Assembly: GCA_035620515.1 (NCBI GenBank)
Contig: DASPGR010000130.1
Span: 1 to 46,832 of the forward strand
Length of the DNA: 46,832 nt
Direction of reading: 5' to 3'
Source of the DNA: SG8-41 sp035620515
Lineage (GTDB): Bacteria > Pseudomonadota > Gammaproteobacteria > Burkholderiales > SG8-41
A program made the position numbers and the translations under genes. The first letter of the stretch is position 1. Each line of letters begins with the position of its first letter. Below are positions 10,853 to 19,451 of this stretch, piece by piece. The notes beneath the pieces are model-generated. The model was not told where the DNA came from, did not search any database, and saw only the letters and a list, made by a program, of their open reading frames with translations.

Positions 10853-13800
10853 CTACGCGTTCTGCGCGCCGGATCCTTCGGCGCGGGTAAGGCCGGCCAG
10901 AGCGAGTATGCCTTCCAGGGGAATGCGTGCCCACCCCGGACGGTTGTTGATCTCGTAGCGCAGTTCGTAGAGCGCTTTCTCGAGCTCGAAGAGCTGTAGG
11001 AGGCCCTGGATCTCCTCGAACGAGGCGTAGAGACCGCTGCCGCGCGCCGCTTCGTCGTAAGCCTCGAGAAAGGCACTCCGCACCTGGGGCTCCCAGGTCG
11101 CCGCGAGGGGCGCGAGCCGCGCGCCGTCCTCGGGGGCGTGCATCACGCGCCGCAACGCGGTCCAGCGCGCATAGTTGAAGGAACGCAGCATGCCGGCGAC
11201 ATCGCGCAGCGGCGAGTACTTGCGGGTGCGCTCGGCGAGCGGCCGCGCCGGCTCGCCCTCGAAATCGATGATGATGAAGTCGTTGCTCGACACCAGCACC
11301 TGCCCCAGATGGTAGTCGCCGTGGTAACGCGTCTTCAACGTATAGCGGGCCGGCATGGCGCAGTCGTCGATGCGGGCAAAGAGCCGCTTCTGGCCGTCGA
11401 GCAGCATTTGCGCCTGCTGGCGGGACGTCAGCACGAGCTGGCCCATCTGCCGCTCGAGGAACTTGAGCGTCGCCGCCGCTTCCTCGTGCACCGCACGCCT
11501 GAAGTCCGCCAGGTCCTCCGCCGTGACAGGCTCCGGATCAAAAGCCGGATCGCCGGACTTGAACGCAAACGCCAGGTGCAGCTCGGCGGTACGCTTGCCG
11601 AGCGTGCGCACGAGGGACAGATACGCTCCGTGCGCGTCCTCCGCCATGGTGTCGGTGGCGGCGCGATGGCTCTCGAAGAAACGCTCGAGATACGCGACCG
11701 TGTAGTTCCAGCCGTCCCCCTGGTTCGAGACGTAGCCCTGCAGGAGCGCCAGCGTCATCGACGCGCCGTCCTTGGCGACGTACTCGAGCGCCCCGGCGAC
11801 GCGCGCGCAGTTCGGAAAATTCGCGACCTCGGTGAGATAGCGGCCTACCTGGAGCTCCGGATTCACGCCGGGACGGACGCGGCGGTAGCCCTTGAGGAAC
11901 AGGCGCTGGCCGAGGGTCACGACGGTATTACTGCTCTGTACCTGGGGACGGCCTACGGGAAGCTCGGCGACTGCGTCACCGGCGAGTTCGGCAAACGCGG
12001 CGCTGGGCGTGAAGCGCAGCGTACCGTTCGTTGCCTGGACCTCCGCCCGGGCCTCGATCGCCTGCACGACGGCGCGGCAGAAACGTTCGTCGGAAAGCGC
12101 GTCGGCCATGGCGCCCACGTTCGCCTGCTGGCGCACCCGGGCGATCGTCGCCGGCGCGAGCGCGCGCAGCCGCTCCTCATCGCCGGATTCCCATGCGAGC
12201 GCGAGCGGCACGAAGTACGTCGCGGGCTCGGCGCCGCCCTCCGTTTCGACCAGGGTCAGCAGCCACGTCTGAGGCTTGACGCTCCACTGCGCGTATTCGG
12301 TCAACTTCGCCCGCTTGATCGGATCGCCTTTCGCCCCGTACCAGCGCTGCGCCTCGATGTGGCGCGGCAGGACCTCCTGCTCGAACTGGGCGCGGATCTT
12401 CTCCGCCATGCGCATGCGCCACGGCACGACGCGCTCGCGGAATAGGCTCGTCCATCCATCGAAAAGCACTACGACCGGCAGGTCCTCACGCGCGAGCCGC
12501 TCTTCGTGCCACTTCGGAACTTCGACGTCGACCGCCAGCCGGAACCAGAAAAAGCCGTGGGCGGGGAGCGTCAGCAGGTAGGGCAGCTCCCCGATCGGGG
12601 GAAACGGGTTGCGCCCGATCATCTCGACCGGCACCCGCCCGCGGAAGCGCGTCAAGTCGAGCTCGACCGGCTGCGCCGAGCGTGAGACGTTCGCTACGCA
12701 CAGGATCGCCTCCTCGCCGTGCTCGCGCAGGTAGGCGAGCACCTTGCGGTTGCCCGGGCGCAGGAACGTGATTCTCCCGCGTCCGAACGCCTGGCTCGTC
12801 TTGCGCACCGCAAGGATGCGCCTCATCCAGTGGAGAAGCGAGGACGGATCCCGCAGCTGCGATTCGACGTTGACCGCCTCGTAGCCGTAGATCGAGTCCA
12901 TGATCGGCGGCAGGTACAGCCGCTGCGGGTCGGCTCGCGAGAAGCCCGCGTTGCGATCGGGGCTCCACTGCATCGGCGTGCGCACCGCGTTGCGGTCCCC
13001 GAGATAGATGTTGTCGCCCATGCCGATCTCGTCCCCGTAGTAGATGATCGGGGAGCCGGGCATCGAGAGGAGAAGGCTGTTCATCAGCTTGATGCGGTCG
13101 CCGTCGTTCTGCATGAGCGGCGCGAGACGGCGCCGGATGCCGAGATTGATGCGCGCGCGGGGATCCGCCGCGTACATCTGATACATGTAGTCGCGCTCCT
13201 TGTGCGTCACCATCTCCAGCGTCAGCTCGTCGTGGTTCCTCAGGAAGACCGCCCACTGGCAGATCTCGGGAATATCGGGCGTCTGGCGCATGATCTCGAC
13301 AACGGGGTGGCGGTCTTCCTGCGCGATCGCCATGTAGATGCGCGGCATCAGGGGAAAGTGGTAGGCCATGTGGCACTCGTCTCCAGTGCCGAAGTACTCG
13401 GAGACGTCTTCCGGCCACTGGTTGGCCTCGGCGAGAAAAACCTTGTTCCGGTAATGGCGGTCGAGCTCGGCGCGGATATGCTTGATGAGCTGGTGTGTCT
13501 CCGGCAGGTTTTCGTTGTTGGTGCCGTCGCGCTCGACGAGATACGGGATCGCATCGAGCCGCATCCCGTCGACGCCCATGTCGAACCAGTGCCGCATGAC
13601 CTTCAACACGGCCTGCACCACGTGCGGGTTGTCGAAGTTGAGATCAGGCTGGTGCGTGAAGAAGCGGTGCCAGTAGTAGGCCTTCGCCACCGGGTCCCAG
13701 GCCCAGTTCGAGCTCTCGGTGTCGGTGAAGATGATGCGTGTCTCGGGCCATTTCTGATCGGTGTCGTTCCAGACGTAGAACTGGCGCTTGGGCGTATCGG

Positions 13801-14194
13801 CAGGCGCCCGCCGCGCCGCCTGGAACCAGGGATGCTGGTCGGACGTGTGGTTGATGACCAGCTCGGTCAGAACGCGAAGGCCGAGGCTGTGGGCTTCCCG
13901 CATGAACTGCCGGAAGTCGGCGCGCGTGCCGTAGTCGGGATGAATGTTGTGGTAGTCCGCGATGTCGTAGCCGTCATCCTTCAACGGCGACGGATAGAAC
14001 GGCAGCAGCCAGATCGCGGTCGCGCCGAGATCGCGCACGTACTCGAGCTTCTCGGTAAGGCCCCGGAAGTCGCCGATCCCGTCGCGGTTGCTGTCGTTGA
14101 AGGCACGGACATGCACCTGGTAGATGACCGCGTCCTTGTGCCAGAGCGGATCGTCCTCCAGCTCGTCCTTGCGGTTGCGTGCGGGATCGGCCAT
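10853..14194 (-). CDS. treS-mak: TreS-maltokinase fusion (trehalose synthase / maltose kinase)
   Basis: This 1113-residue protein has two parts. Residues about 15-560 are a GH13 trehalose synthase (maltose-trehalose isomerase), with D214 (VDGMRLDAIPYLVE), E256 (FLAEANQWPED) and D322 (FLRNHDELTLEM). Residues about 570-1113 are a maltokinase of aminoglycoside-phosphotransferase fold: an N-cap near IEAQRWYGAKGD and the catalytic/Mg-binding motifs RYHGDYHLGQVL and FIIIDFEGEP. Together they convert trehalose to maltose and then, with ATP, to maltose-1-phosphate, the donor for GlgE. Such fusions are known in bacteria with the GlgE pathway. The ATG at 14192-14194 lies eight bases after the glgE stop. 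All listed catalytic residues are present. Confidence 0.96.
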   Translation of the reverse strand: MADPARNRKDELEDDPLWHKDAVIYQVHVRAFNDSNRDGIGDFRGLTEKLEYVRDLGATAIWLLPFYPSPLKDDGYDIADYHNIHPDYGTRADFRQFMREAHSLGLRVLTELVINHTSDQHPWFQAARRAPADTPKRQFYVWNDTDQKWPETRIIFTDTESSNWAWDPVAKAYYWHRFFTHQPDLNFDNPHVVQAVLKVMRHWFDMGVDGMRLDAIPYLVERDGTNNENLPETHQLIKHIRAELDRHYRNKVFLAEANQWPEDVSEYFGTGDECHMAYHFPLMPRIYMAIAQEDRHPVVEIMRQTPDIPEICQWAVFLRNHDELTLEMVTHKERDYMYQMYAADPRARINLGIRRRLAPLMQNDGDRIKLMNSLLLSMPGSPIIYYGDEIGMGDNIYLGDRNAVRTPMQWSPDRNAGFSRADPQRLYLPPIMDSIYGYEAVNVESQLRDPSSLLHWMRRILAVRKTSQAFGRGRITFLRPGNRKVLAYLREHGEEAILCVANVSRSAQPVELDLTRFRGRVPVEMIGRNPFPPIGELPYLLTLPAHGFFWFRLAVDVEVPKWHEERLAREDLPVVVLFDGWTSLFRERVVPWRMRMAEKIRAQFEQEVLPRHIEAQRWYGAKGDPIKRAKLTEYAQWSVKPQTWLLTLVETEGGAEPATYFVPLALAWESGDEERLRALAPATIARVRQQANVGAMADALSDERFCRAVVQAIEARAEVQATNGTLRFTPSAAFAELAGDAVAELPVGRPQVQSSNTVVTLGQRLFLKGYRRVRPGVNPELQVGRYLTEVANFPNCARVAGALEYVAKDGASMTLALLQGYVSNQGDGWNYTVAYLERFFESHRAATDTMAEDAHGAYLSLVRTLGKRTAELHLAFAFKSGDPAFDPEPVTAEDLADFRRAVHEEAAATLKFLERQMGQLVLTSRQQAQMLLDGQKRLFARIDDCAMPARYTLKTRYHGDYHLGQVLVSSNDFIIIDFEGEPARPLAERTRKYSPLRDVAGMLRSFNYARWTALRRVMHAPEDGARLAPLAATWEPQVRSAFLEAYDEAARGSGLYASFEEIQGLLQLFELEKALYELRYEINNRPGWARIPLEGILALAGLTRAEGSGAQNA

Positions 14195-14202
14195 AACGGT
14201 CG

Positions 14203-16197
14203 TCAGGCGAAATACTCGAAATCGCGCTCGGAGCGCAGGCGCTTTTTCACACGGAAGACGTGCGCCTGAGAGTGCTGCGGATCGAGCTGCACGTAATTGC
14301 GCGCGCCCTGCCAGAGATAGCTCGTTCCCGTGAGAAGGTCCTCCACCTCGTAGGCACGGTCGTGATCGATCCGGAGCTCCGCGAGGGGCACGTCGAGCCA
14401 GCCCGCTTGCGGATGATGTGGATCGAGATTGACCGCGACGATGACGACGTTCGCCCGGTCGTCCGTGTACTTGGCGTAGCAGATGACCTCGTCATTGTCG
14501 GTCCCGATGAACAGGATGTTCCATTCCTGCTGCAGCGCAGGGTTCTCCCGCCGTGCACGGTTGACCGACGCGACGAGGCTTCGAAGGCTGTCGGGCCTGG
14601 CGAGGTCCCAGAAGCGCACCTCGTATTTCTCGGAGTTGCGGTACTCCTCGCTGCCCGTCTCGCGCGGAACGTTCTCGCAGTGCTCGAAGGCCGGCCCGTA
14701 GATTCCGTAGTTCGCGCCGAGCGTGGCAGCCAGCACGAACCGCGCCATGAACGCCGGGCGCCCGCCGTGCTGGAGATAGGCCGTCAGTATGTCCGGTGTA
14801 TTGGGCCAGTGATTCGGACGGAAGTATTCGCGCGATGCATGGCGCGAGAGCTCGGTGAAGTACTCCGTCAACTCCGCCTTGGTGTTGCGCCATGGAAAAT
14901 AGGTGTAGGACTGGGTAAAACCGAGCTTCGCCAGCCGGTGCATGACCTTGGGCCGTGTAAAGGCTTCCGAAAGAAACACGGCCTCCGGGTGGTCCCGCTG
15001 GACCTCGGCAATCAGCCACTCCCAGAACGGGAACGGCTTGGTGTGCGGGTTGTCGACACGGAAAATCGTGACGCCCTGATCGATCCAGAACGTGAAAACG
15101 CTCTTCAGCTCCTGCCACAGCGCCTGCCAGTCGTCGGTCTCGAAGTTGAAAGGATAGATGTCCTCGTATTTCTTGGGGGGATTCTCGGCGTACTGCACGG
15201 ATCCGTCCGGACGCCAGCGGAACCACTGCGGGTGCTCCTGGACGTACGGGTGGTCCGGGGCGCACTGGAAAGCGATGTCGAGCGCAACCGCAAGTCCCGC
15301 CTCGTGGGCAGCGCGAACAAGGCGCCGGAAATCATCGAGCGTTCCCAGCGCGGGATTGATGGCCTTGTGCCCGCCCTCGTGCGAGCCGATCGCCCACGGG
15401 CTTCCGGGATCGTCCGGCGTCGCCTTCAGCGCGTTGTTGCGGCCCTTGCGATTGACCCGCCCGATCGGATGGATGGGCGGCAGGTAAAGCACGTCGAAGC
15501 CAAGCTCGACCACATAGGCAAGCCGCATCTCGCAATCGCGGAACGTCCCATGCCGCCCCGGCGCGTCGGCGGTCGATCGCGGGAACATTTCGTACCAGGC
15601 GCTGCAGCGCGCAAGCGGCGCATCAACCGTGAGCGGCAGCTCGGGCGTGTAGTGGGCGGCGAATTCGCGATTGGGGTAGCGGCTCATGAGCGAGTAGAGC
15701 TCGTCGCCCAGCGCGAGATTCCGGCGCGCCTCGAGCGCGTCCTTGCCCTTCAGCTTCTCCGCCAGACCTGACAGCGCCCGCGCATCGGCGCCTTTGGCCT
15801 GCGCGGCGGCGTTCTCAACGATGGCGGCGCCGATCTGGAGCGCCAGCGCCACGTCCTGCGCCTCGACGCGACGTCCGAAGTCCTTCCGCCACGAAACGAA
15901 TTCGTCGATCCACGCGCTGACGGTGTAACGATAACGCCCGGGAGCGCCGACCTGGAACTCGCCGCGCCAGCGGTCGTTGTCCACGAATTGCATCTCGATC
16001 TCGTTCCACTCCGACGCGTGCTCGGCGCGATGCCGCAGCACGCAGCACAGCGTGTCGTGGCCGTCGCCGAACACGTCCGCTTCCACCGCGAGGCGGCTCC
16101 CGGCCGCGCGCTTGACCGGAAAGCGCCCGCCATCGACGGAGGGAAACACGCCCTCGATGACCGCGCGCCGGCGACCCTCATCGGGTCGGTTTTTCAC
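14203..16197 (-). CDS. glgE: Alpha-1,4-glucan:maltose-1-phosphate maltosyltransferase GlgE
   Basis: GlgE extends alpha-1,4-glucans with maltosyl units from maltose-1-phosphate. Family marks are strong: AWYEMFPRS, YLPPIHPIGRVNRKGRNN, SPWAIGSHEGGHKAINP, ENPPKKYEDIYPFNF, the nucleophile D382 (FRVDNPHTKPFPFWEW), the acid/base E411 (FLSEAF, 29 residues later, the spacing I recall for actinobacterial GlgE), and NTPDILTAYLQHGG. From the GTG at 16195-16197 it has 664 residues. That GTG is six bases past GGGAGG and is followed by KNRPDEGRRRAVIEGVFP. An alternative ATG at 16231-16233 would add 12 residues and has a weaker upstream purine run. otsB lies upstream and treS-mak directly downstream, giving a full TreS-Mak-GlgE set. 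glgB is not in the window. Confidence 0.95.
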   Translation of the reverse strand: MKNRPDEGRRRAVIEGVFPSVDGGRFPVKRAAGSRLAVEADVFGDGHDTLCCVLRHRAEHASEWNEIEMQFVDNDRWRGEFQVGAPGRYRYTVSAWIDEFVSWRKDFGRRVEAQDVALALQIGAAIVENAAAQAKGADARALSGLAEKLKGKDALEARRNLALGDELYSLMSRYPNREFAAHYTPELPLTVDAPLARCSAWYEMFPRSTADAPGRHGTFRDCEMRLAYVVELGFDVLYLPPIHPIGRVNRKGRNNALKATPDDPGSPWAIGSHEGGHKAINPALGTLDDFRRLVRAAHEAGLAVALDIAFQCAPDHPYVQEHPQWFRWRPDGSVQYAENPPKKYEDIYPFNFETDDWQALWQELKSVFTFWIDQGVTIFRVDNPHTKPFPFWEWLIAEVQRDHPEAVFLSEAFTRPKVMHRLAKLGFTQSYTYFPWRNTKAELTEYFTELSRHASREYFRPNHWPNTPDILTAYLQHGGRPAFMARFVLAATLGANYGIYGPAFEHCENVPRETGSEEYRNSEKYEVRFWDLARPDSLRSLVASVNRARRENPALQQEWNILFIGTDNDEVICYAKYTDDRANVVIVAVNLDPHHPQAGWLDVPLAELRIDHDRAYEVEDLLTGTSYLWQGARNYVQLDPQHSQAHVFRVKKRLRSERDFEYFA

Positions 16198-16277
16198 TGC
16201 CGTCCTCCCTTGCCGCGGCGACGCTCTACTCATGCATGCCCCTTGCTCCTGAAGAATAGCGCAGGGAGCGGCGGCGC

Positions 16278-17090
16278 TCACGCGCCGGCGCTGCTCATCG
16301 CCTTGTCGTCTGCCTGCCGCCAATGCTGCAGAAATGCGATGAGCTCCCGCGGCGGCCTCAACCGGATATCGGCCAACGTCTCGCGCGGCTCCGCCCGCAC
16401 GAGCACGGCGAGCCCGCGACCCTTGATCGCGCGGAACGCGTCTTCATCCGTCACATCGTCGCCCAGATAGGCGGCGACGCTCTCCGCGCCGCTTTCTCCC
16501 AGCACCGTCCGCACGGCGTGCTCCTTGTTGGTGCCGTGCGCGCGCAACTCGAAGCCCCCGTCAAAGCCCATCAGCTCGAGCATGCCGTCCGCGGCAAAGG
16601 GCTCCCATGCCGACTGCACCTGCGTTCGCAGACGGGCAATCTTGATCGCCGGCAGACCCCTCCAGTGCAGCGCGATGCTCGCCGGCTTGCGCTCGATGCG
16701 CGCGCCGGTGCGCCGGAAGGAGTCGGCGGCCGTTTCCGCGTGCTCAAGCGCCCGCCGGATTTCAACCGCTGTATCCTGAACGGTGACGGCACCGTCGCCC
16801 GACATGCGCTCCCATCCATGAGCCCCCCAGATTTCGGGAGACCGCCGCAGCGACAGGAGGGCCGCGACCTCGGTCGCGCGCCGCCCGCTCACGATGACCA
16901 CGCGCGTGTCGCCTTGCGCCATCAACGCGTCGAGCAGCTCGACCACCCCGGGATACGGGACAGCCTGCTCGGGCCGGATCTTGAACGGCGCCAGGGTCCC
17001 GTCGTAGTCGAGCATCAGCACGCGCTCGCTTGCCGCCTCAAGCTCCGCGTAGAACGCGGCGAGATCAAAAGTCGGCGTCAGAATCTGCAT
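16278..17090 (-). CDS. otsB: Trehalose-6-phosphate phosphatase OtsB
   Basis: This 270-residue HAD-superfamily phosphatase removes phosphate from trehalose-6-phosphate. Motif I is LMLDYDGTLAPF (D28 and D30), motif II VVIVSGRRATEVAALL, and the late acidic motif YLGDDVTDEDAFRAI. The cap-domain signature GAHGWERMSGDG is also seen. The ATG at 17088-17090 is taken as start; an in-frame GTG at 17112-17114 would add eight residues. It is the first gene of the minus-strand glucan/trehalose run, 44 bases upstream of the alternative glgE ATG. The partner synthase gene otsA is absent here, so its substrate must come from elsewhere in the genome or be something related. Confidence 0.92.
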   Translation of the reverse strand: MQILTPTFDLAAFYAELEAASERVLMLDYDGTLAPFKIRPEQAVPYPGVVELLDALMAQGDTRVVIVSGRRATEVAALLSLRRSPEIWGAHGWERMSGDGAVTVQDTAVEIRRALEHAETAADSFRRTGARIERKPASIALHWRGLPAIKIARLRTQVQSAWEPFAADGMLELMGFDGGFELRAHGTNKEHAVRTVLGESGAESVAAYLGDDVTDEDAFRAIKGRGLAVLVRAEPRETLADIRLRPPRELIAFLQHWRQADDKAMSSAGA

Positions 17091-17244
17091 CGGGCCTGAA
17101 TTAACTGACAGCACCTCGCCGAAAAGTTCCCGTGCGGAAAAACCATTGGAACTAGAACATTAGCATAAGCCGGTGACAGCAGATCGCGGCCCGCTCCGCG
17201 CCCCCGCTCGGCACGCGAAATCGTCTCTCACATGCGTGAAACCG
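17091..17244 (-). promoter_or_regulatory. Probable promoter region of the trehalose/glucan cluster
   Basis: This is the spacer between lutC and otsB. On the minus strand GGAACTTTTC (17121-17130) lies 16 bases before GTCAG (17105-17109). This resembles an extracytoplasmic-function or envelope-stress sigma promoter (GGAAC, 16 bases, then a GTC or TCNGA-like box). It would place the start of transcription shortly before the otsB ATG. The match is partial and no good sigma-70 pair is visible. It is offered because stress control of these genes would make sense. Confidence 0.3.
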
Positions 17245-17901
17245 TCAGGCGCCTTCCCCGACCAGCACGATATGAACGCGGTACGGACCGTGCGCACCGA
17301 GCGTGACGGTTTGCTCGATGTCGGCCGTCCGGGAAGGGCCCGAAATGAAATTCACTGCCCGCGGCGCCTGTCCGAGCTCGATTCGCATCAGCTGCCAGGC
17401 TTCCTCCATGCCCGGCACGATGCGGTTTTTTTCCACAATGGCCACGTGCGTTTCGGGGAGCAGGCTCGCGGCCGAGGGTGTTTGCGGGCCTGACAGCATC
17501 ATCAGCGTCCCGGTCTCGGCGATTGCGCAGAACGATCCCGTAATTCCTATGAGGTCGCTCGCGCGCGCCGGTCGCCTCGCGATCCCTATCCCGGCGGCGC
17601 GCCAGTCGAGCAAGCAAAGCGCATCCCAGCACACGGCTTCCCGCGGCAACTGCTGCGCATCGAGGTAGGCTGCGATGCACGCCGGCACGGCAGCCATCGA
17701 TTCCACCTCGTCGACAGTACTGGCAAGCTTCAACGCCTCTGAGCGAAAACGCGCGACCGGATCCCAGCTCACAGCCGGGCGCGGGTTTTGCGGATGCGCT
17801 GCGATGTGGGCCCGCACGGCTTCGCGCGCCGCTGAATCGGTCGCAGAACCTTTCGCCTGCCTGGCGCGAATCCGGGTCAGGATGTTCTCGCGTGCACTCA
17901 T
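17245..17901 (-). CDS. lutC: LutC/YkgG-family lactate-utilisation protein C
   Basis: This 218-residue protein is of the LutC/YkgG (LUD domain) family. LUD-domain marks are AETGTLMMLSGPQTPSAASL, PETHVAIVEKNRIVP and the C-terminal FISGPSRTADIEQTVTLGAHGP, the most conserved part of the family. LutC works with LutA and LutB as a cytoplasmic iron-sulphur enzyme complex that oxidises L-lactate to pyruvate in Bacillus; the exact role of LutC is not known. The gene follows mmsA by 29 bases on the same strand and ends the lutB-mmsA-lutC unit. The substrate in this organism could be another 2-hydroxy acid. Confidence 0.88.
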   Translation of the reverse strand: MSARENILTRIRARQAKGSATDSAAREAVRAHIAAHPQNPRPAVSWDPVARFRSEALKLASTVDEVESMAAVPACIAAYLDAQQLPREAVCWDALCLLDWRAAGIGIARRPARASDLIGITGSFCAIAETGTLMMLSGPQTPSAASLLPETHVAIVEKNRIVPGMEEAWQLMRIELGQAPRAVNFISGPSRTADIEQTVTLGAHGPYRVHIVLVGEGA

Positions 17902-17930
17902 CGTACGGAGGTCTCGTCTCGCGTGCGGCG

Positions 17931-19451
17931 TCAGCCGAGCGTGGGCATATTGAGGCCCGGCGCCGGCGTGTCCTGGTGCGGCCAGCGGGTGGTGACGACC
18001 TTGGTGCGCGTGTAGAACTTGACGCCTTCCACCCCGTGCACATGGAGATCTCCGAAGAGCGAGTTCTTCCAGCCGCCAAAAGAATAGAACGCAACCGGCA
18101 CCGGAATCGGCACGTTGATTCCCACCATGCCGACCTGGATCTCGTTCTCGAACCGCCTTGCGGCACCACCCGATTCCGTGAAGATCGCCGTGCCATTGGC
18201 GTACGGGTTGCGATTGACGAGATCGATTGCGTCTTCGAGCTTCTCGGTTCGCAGGACAACGAGCACGGGACCGAAGATCTCGTCCTGGTAGATCTTCATC
18301 TCGGGCTTCACGTTGTCGAAGAGCGTGGTTCCCAGGAAGAAACCGGCCTCGTGCCCCGGAATCTTGAGGCCCCGTCCGTCGACCACGAGCTTCGCCCCTT
18401 CCTTGACGCCTTGATCGATGTAGCCCGAAACCTTGTCGCGGTGCTGGGCCGTGACGAGCGGGCCCATCTCAACACCTTCCTTGTCGCCCGGGCCGACCAT
18501 GATGGCCTCGGCCTTCTTCTTGAGCAGTGCCACAAGCGGATCCCCGGCCGCGCCGACCGCGACCACCGCAGAGATTGCCATGCAGCGCTCTCCTGCGGAG
18601 CCGTACGCGGCGCCGATCAACGCATCGGCGGAAAATTCGAGATCGGCGTCCGGCAGCACGACCGCGTGGTTCTTGGCACCGCCGAGCGCCTGCACGCGTT
18701 TTCCGTTCCTTGCGCAGGTTTCATAGATGTACTTCGCGATCGGGGTCGATCCCACGAAGCTCACGGCGGAAATGCCTGCGTGATTGAGAATCGCGTCGAC
18801 TGTCTCCTTGTCGCCGTGCACGACGTTGAAAACGCCGTCCGGGAGTCCGGCCTCCCTGAAGAGCTCCGCCATGCGCATCGACGCGGACGGCACCTTCTCG
18901 GATGGCTTGAGGATGAACGTGTTGCCGCAGGCGATGGCCACCGGGAACATCCACAACGGCACCATGACCGGAAAATTGAACGGGGTAATCCCTGCGCAGA
19001 CCCCGATGCCCTGTCGCACCGTGTGGCAATCCACCCCCGAGCCCACGTTCTCCGAATGCTCGCCCTTGAGCAGGTGCGGAATGCCGCAGGCGAATTCCAC
19101 CACCTCGATGCCGCGCTGCACGGAGCCCATCGCATCGGGCAAGGTCTTGCCGTGCTCTTCCGTCACGAGACGGGCAAGCTCCTGCTGATGGCCCTGAAGC
19201 AGTTGCAGGAATTTCTGCATGACGCGCGCCCGCCTGAGCGGCGGGGTGTCGCGCCAGGCGGGATACGCGCTGGCCGCAGCCTTGACCGCCGTATCGACGT
19301 CCGCGGCGTTGCAGAACGGAACCCGGCGTGTCAGGGCTCCGGTTGCCGGATTCGTCACGTCGCCGAAGCGGGACGCGGTGGCCCGGCGGCGTTTTCCGTC
19401 GACCCACATCTCGACGCTCGCCACGGCCTTCCCCTCAGCTGGCTTGTTCAT
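17931..19451 (-). CDS. mmsA: CoA-acylating methylmalonate-semialdehyde dehydrogenase
   Basis: This 506-residue NAD-dependent aldehyde dehydrogenase is of the MmsA/IolA type, which converts (methyl)malonate semialdehyde to propionyl- or acetyl-CoA with CO2 release. Marks include GICAGITPFNFP-like VCAGITPFNFPVMVPLWMFP, ILKPSEKVPSA, LGGAKNHAVVLPDADLE, and the active-site cysteine in GSAGERCMAIS. The start is the ATG at 19449-19451, with AGGAGAGG just upstream; it overlaps the lutB stop by four bases (ATGA). The open frame extends much further upstream, but there it is a shadow of lutB. The placement inside a lut operon is unusual and suggests a pathway that yields a semialdehyde as well as a 2-oxo acid. 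Confidence 0.93.
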   Translation of the reverse strand: MNKPAEGKAVASVEMWVDGKRRRATASRFGDVTNPATGALTRRVPFCNAADVDTAVKAAASAYPAWRDTPPLRRARVMQKFLQLLQGHQQELARLVTEEHGKTLPDAMGSVQRGIEVVEFACGIPHLLKGEHSENVGSGVDCHTVRQGIGVCAGITPFNFPVMVPLWMFPVAIACGNTFILKPSEKVPSASMRMAELFREAGLPDGVFNVVHGDKETVDAILNHAGISAVSFVGSTPIAKYIYETCARNGKRVQALGGAKNHAVVLPDADLEFSADALIGAAYGSAGERCMAISAVVAVGAAGDPLVALLKKKAEAIMVGPGDKEGVEMGPLVTAQHRDKVSGYIDQGVKEGAKLVVDGRGLKIPGHEAGFFLGTTLFDNVKPEMKIYQDEIFGPVLVVLRTEKLEDAIDLVNRNPYANGTAIFTESGGAARRFENEIQVGMVGINVPIPVPVAFYSFGGWKNSLFGDLHVHGVEGVKFYTRTKVVTTRWPHQDTPAPGLNMPTLG

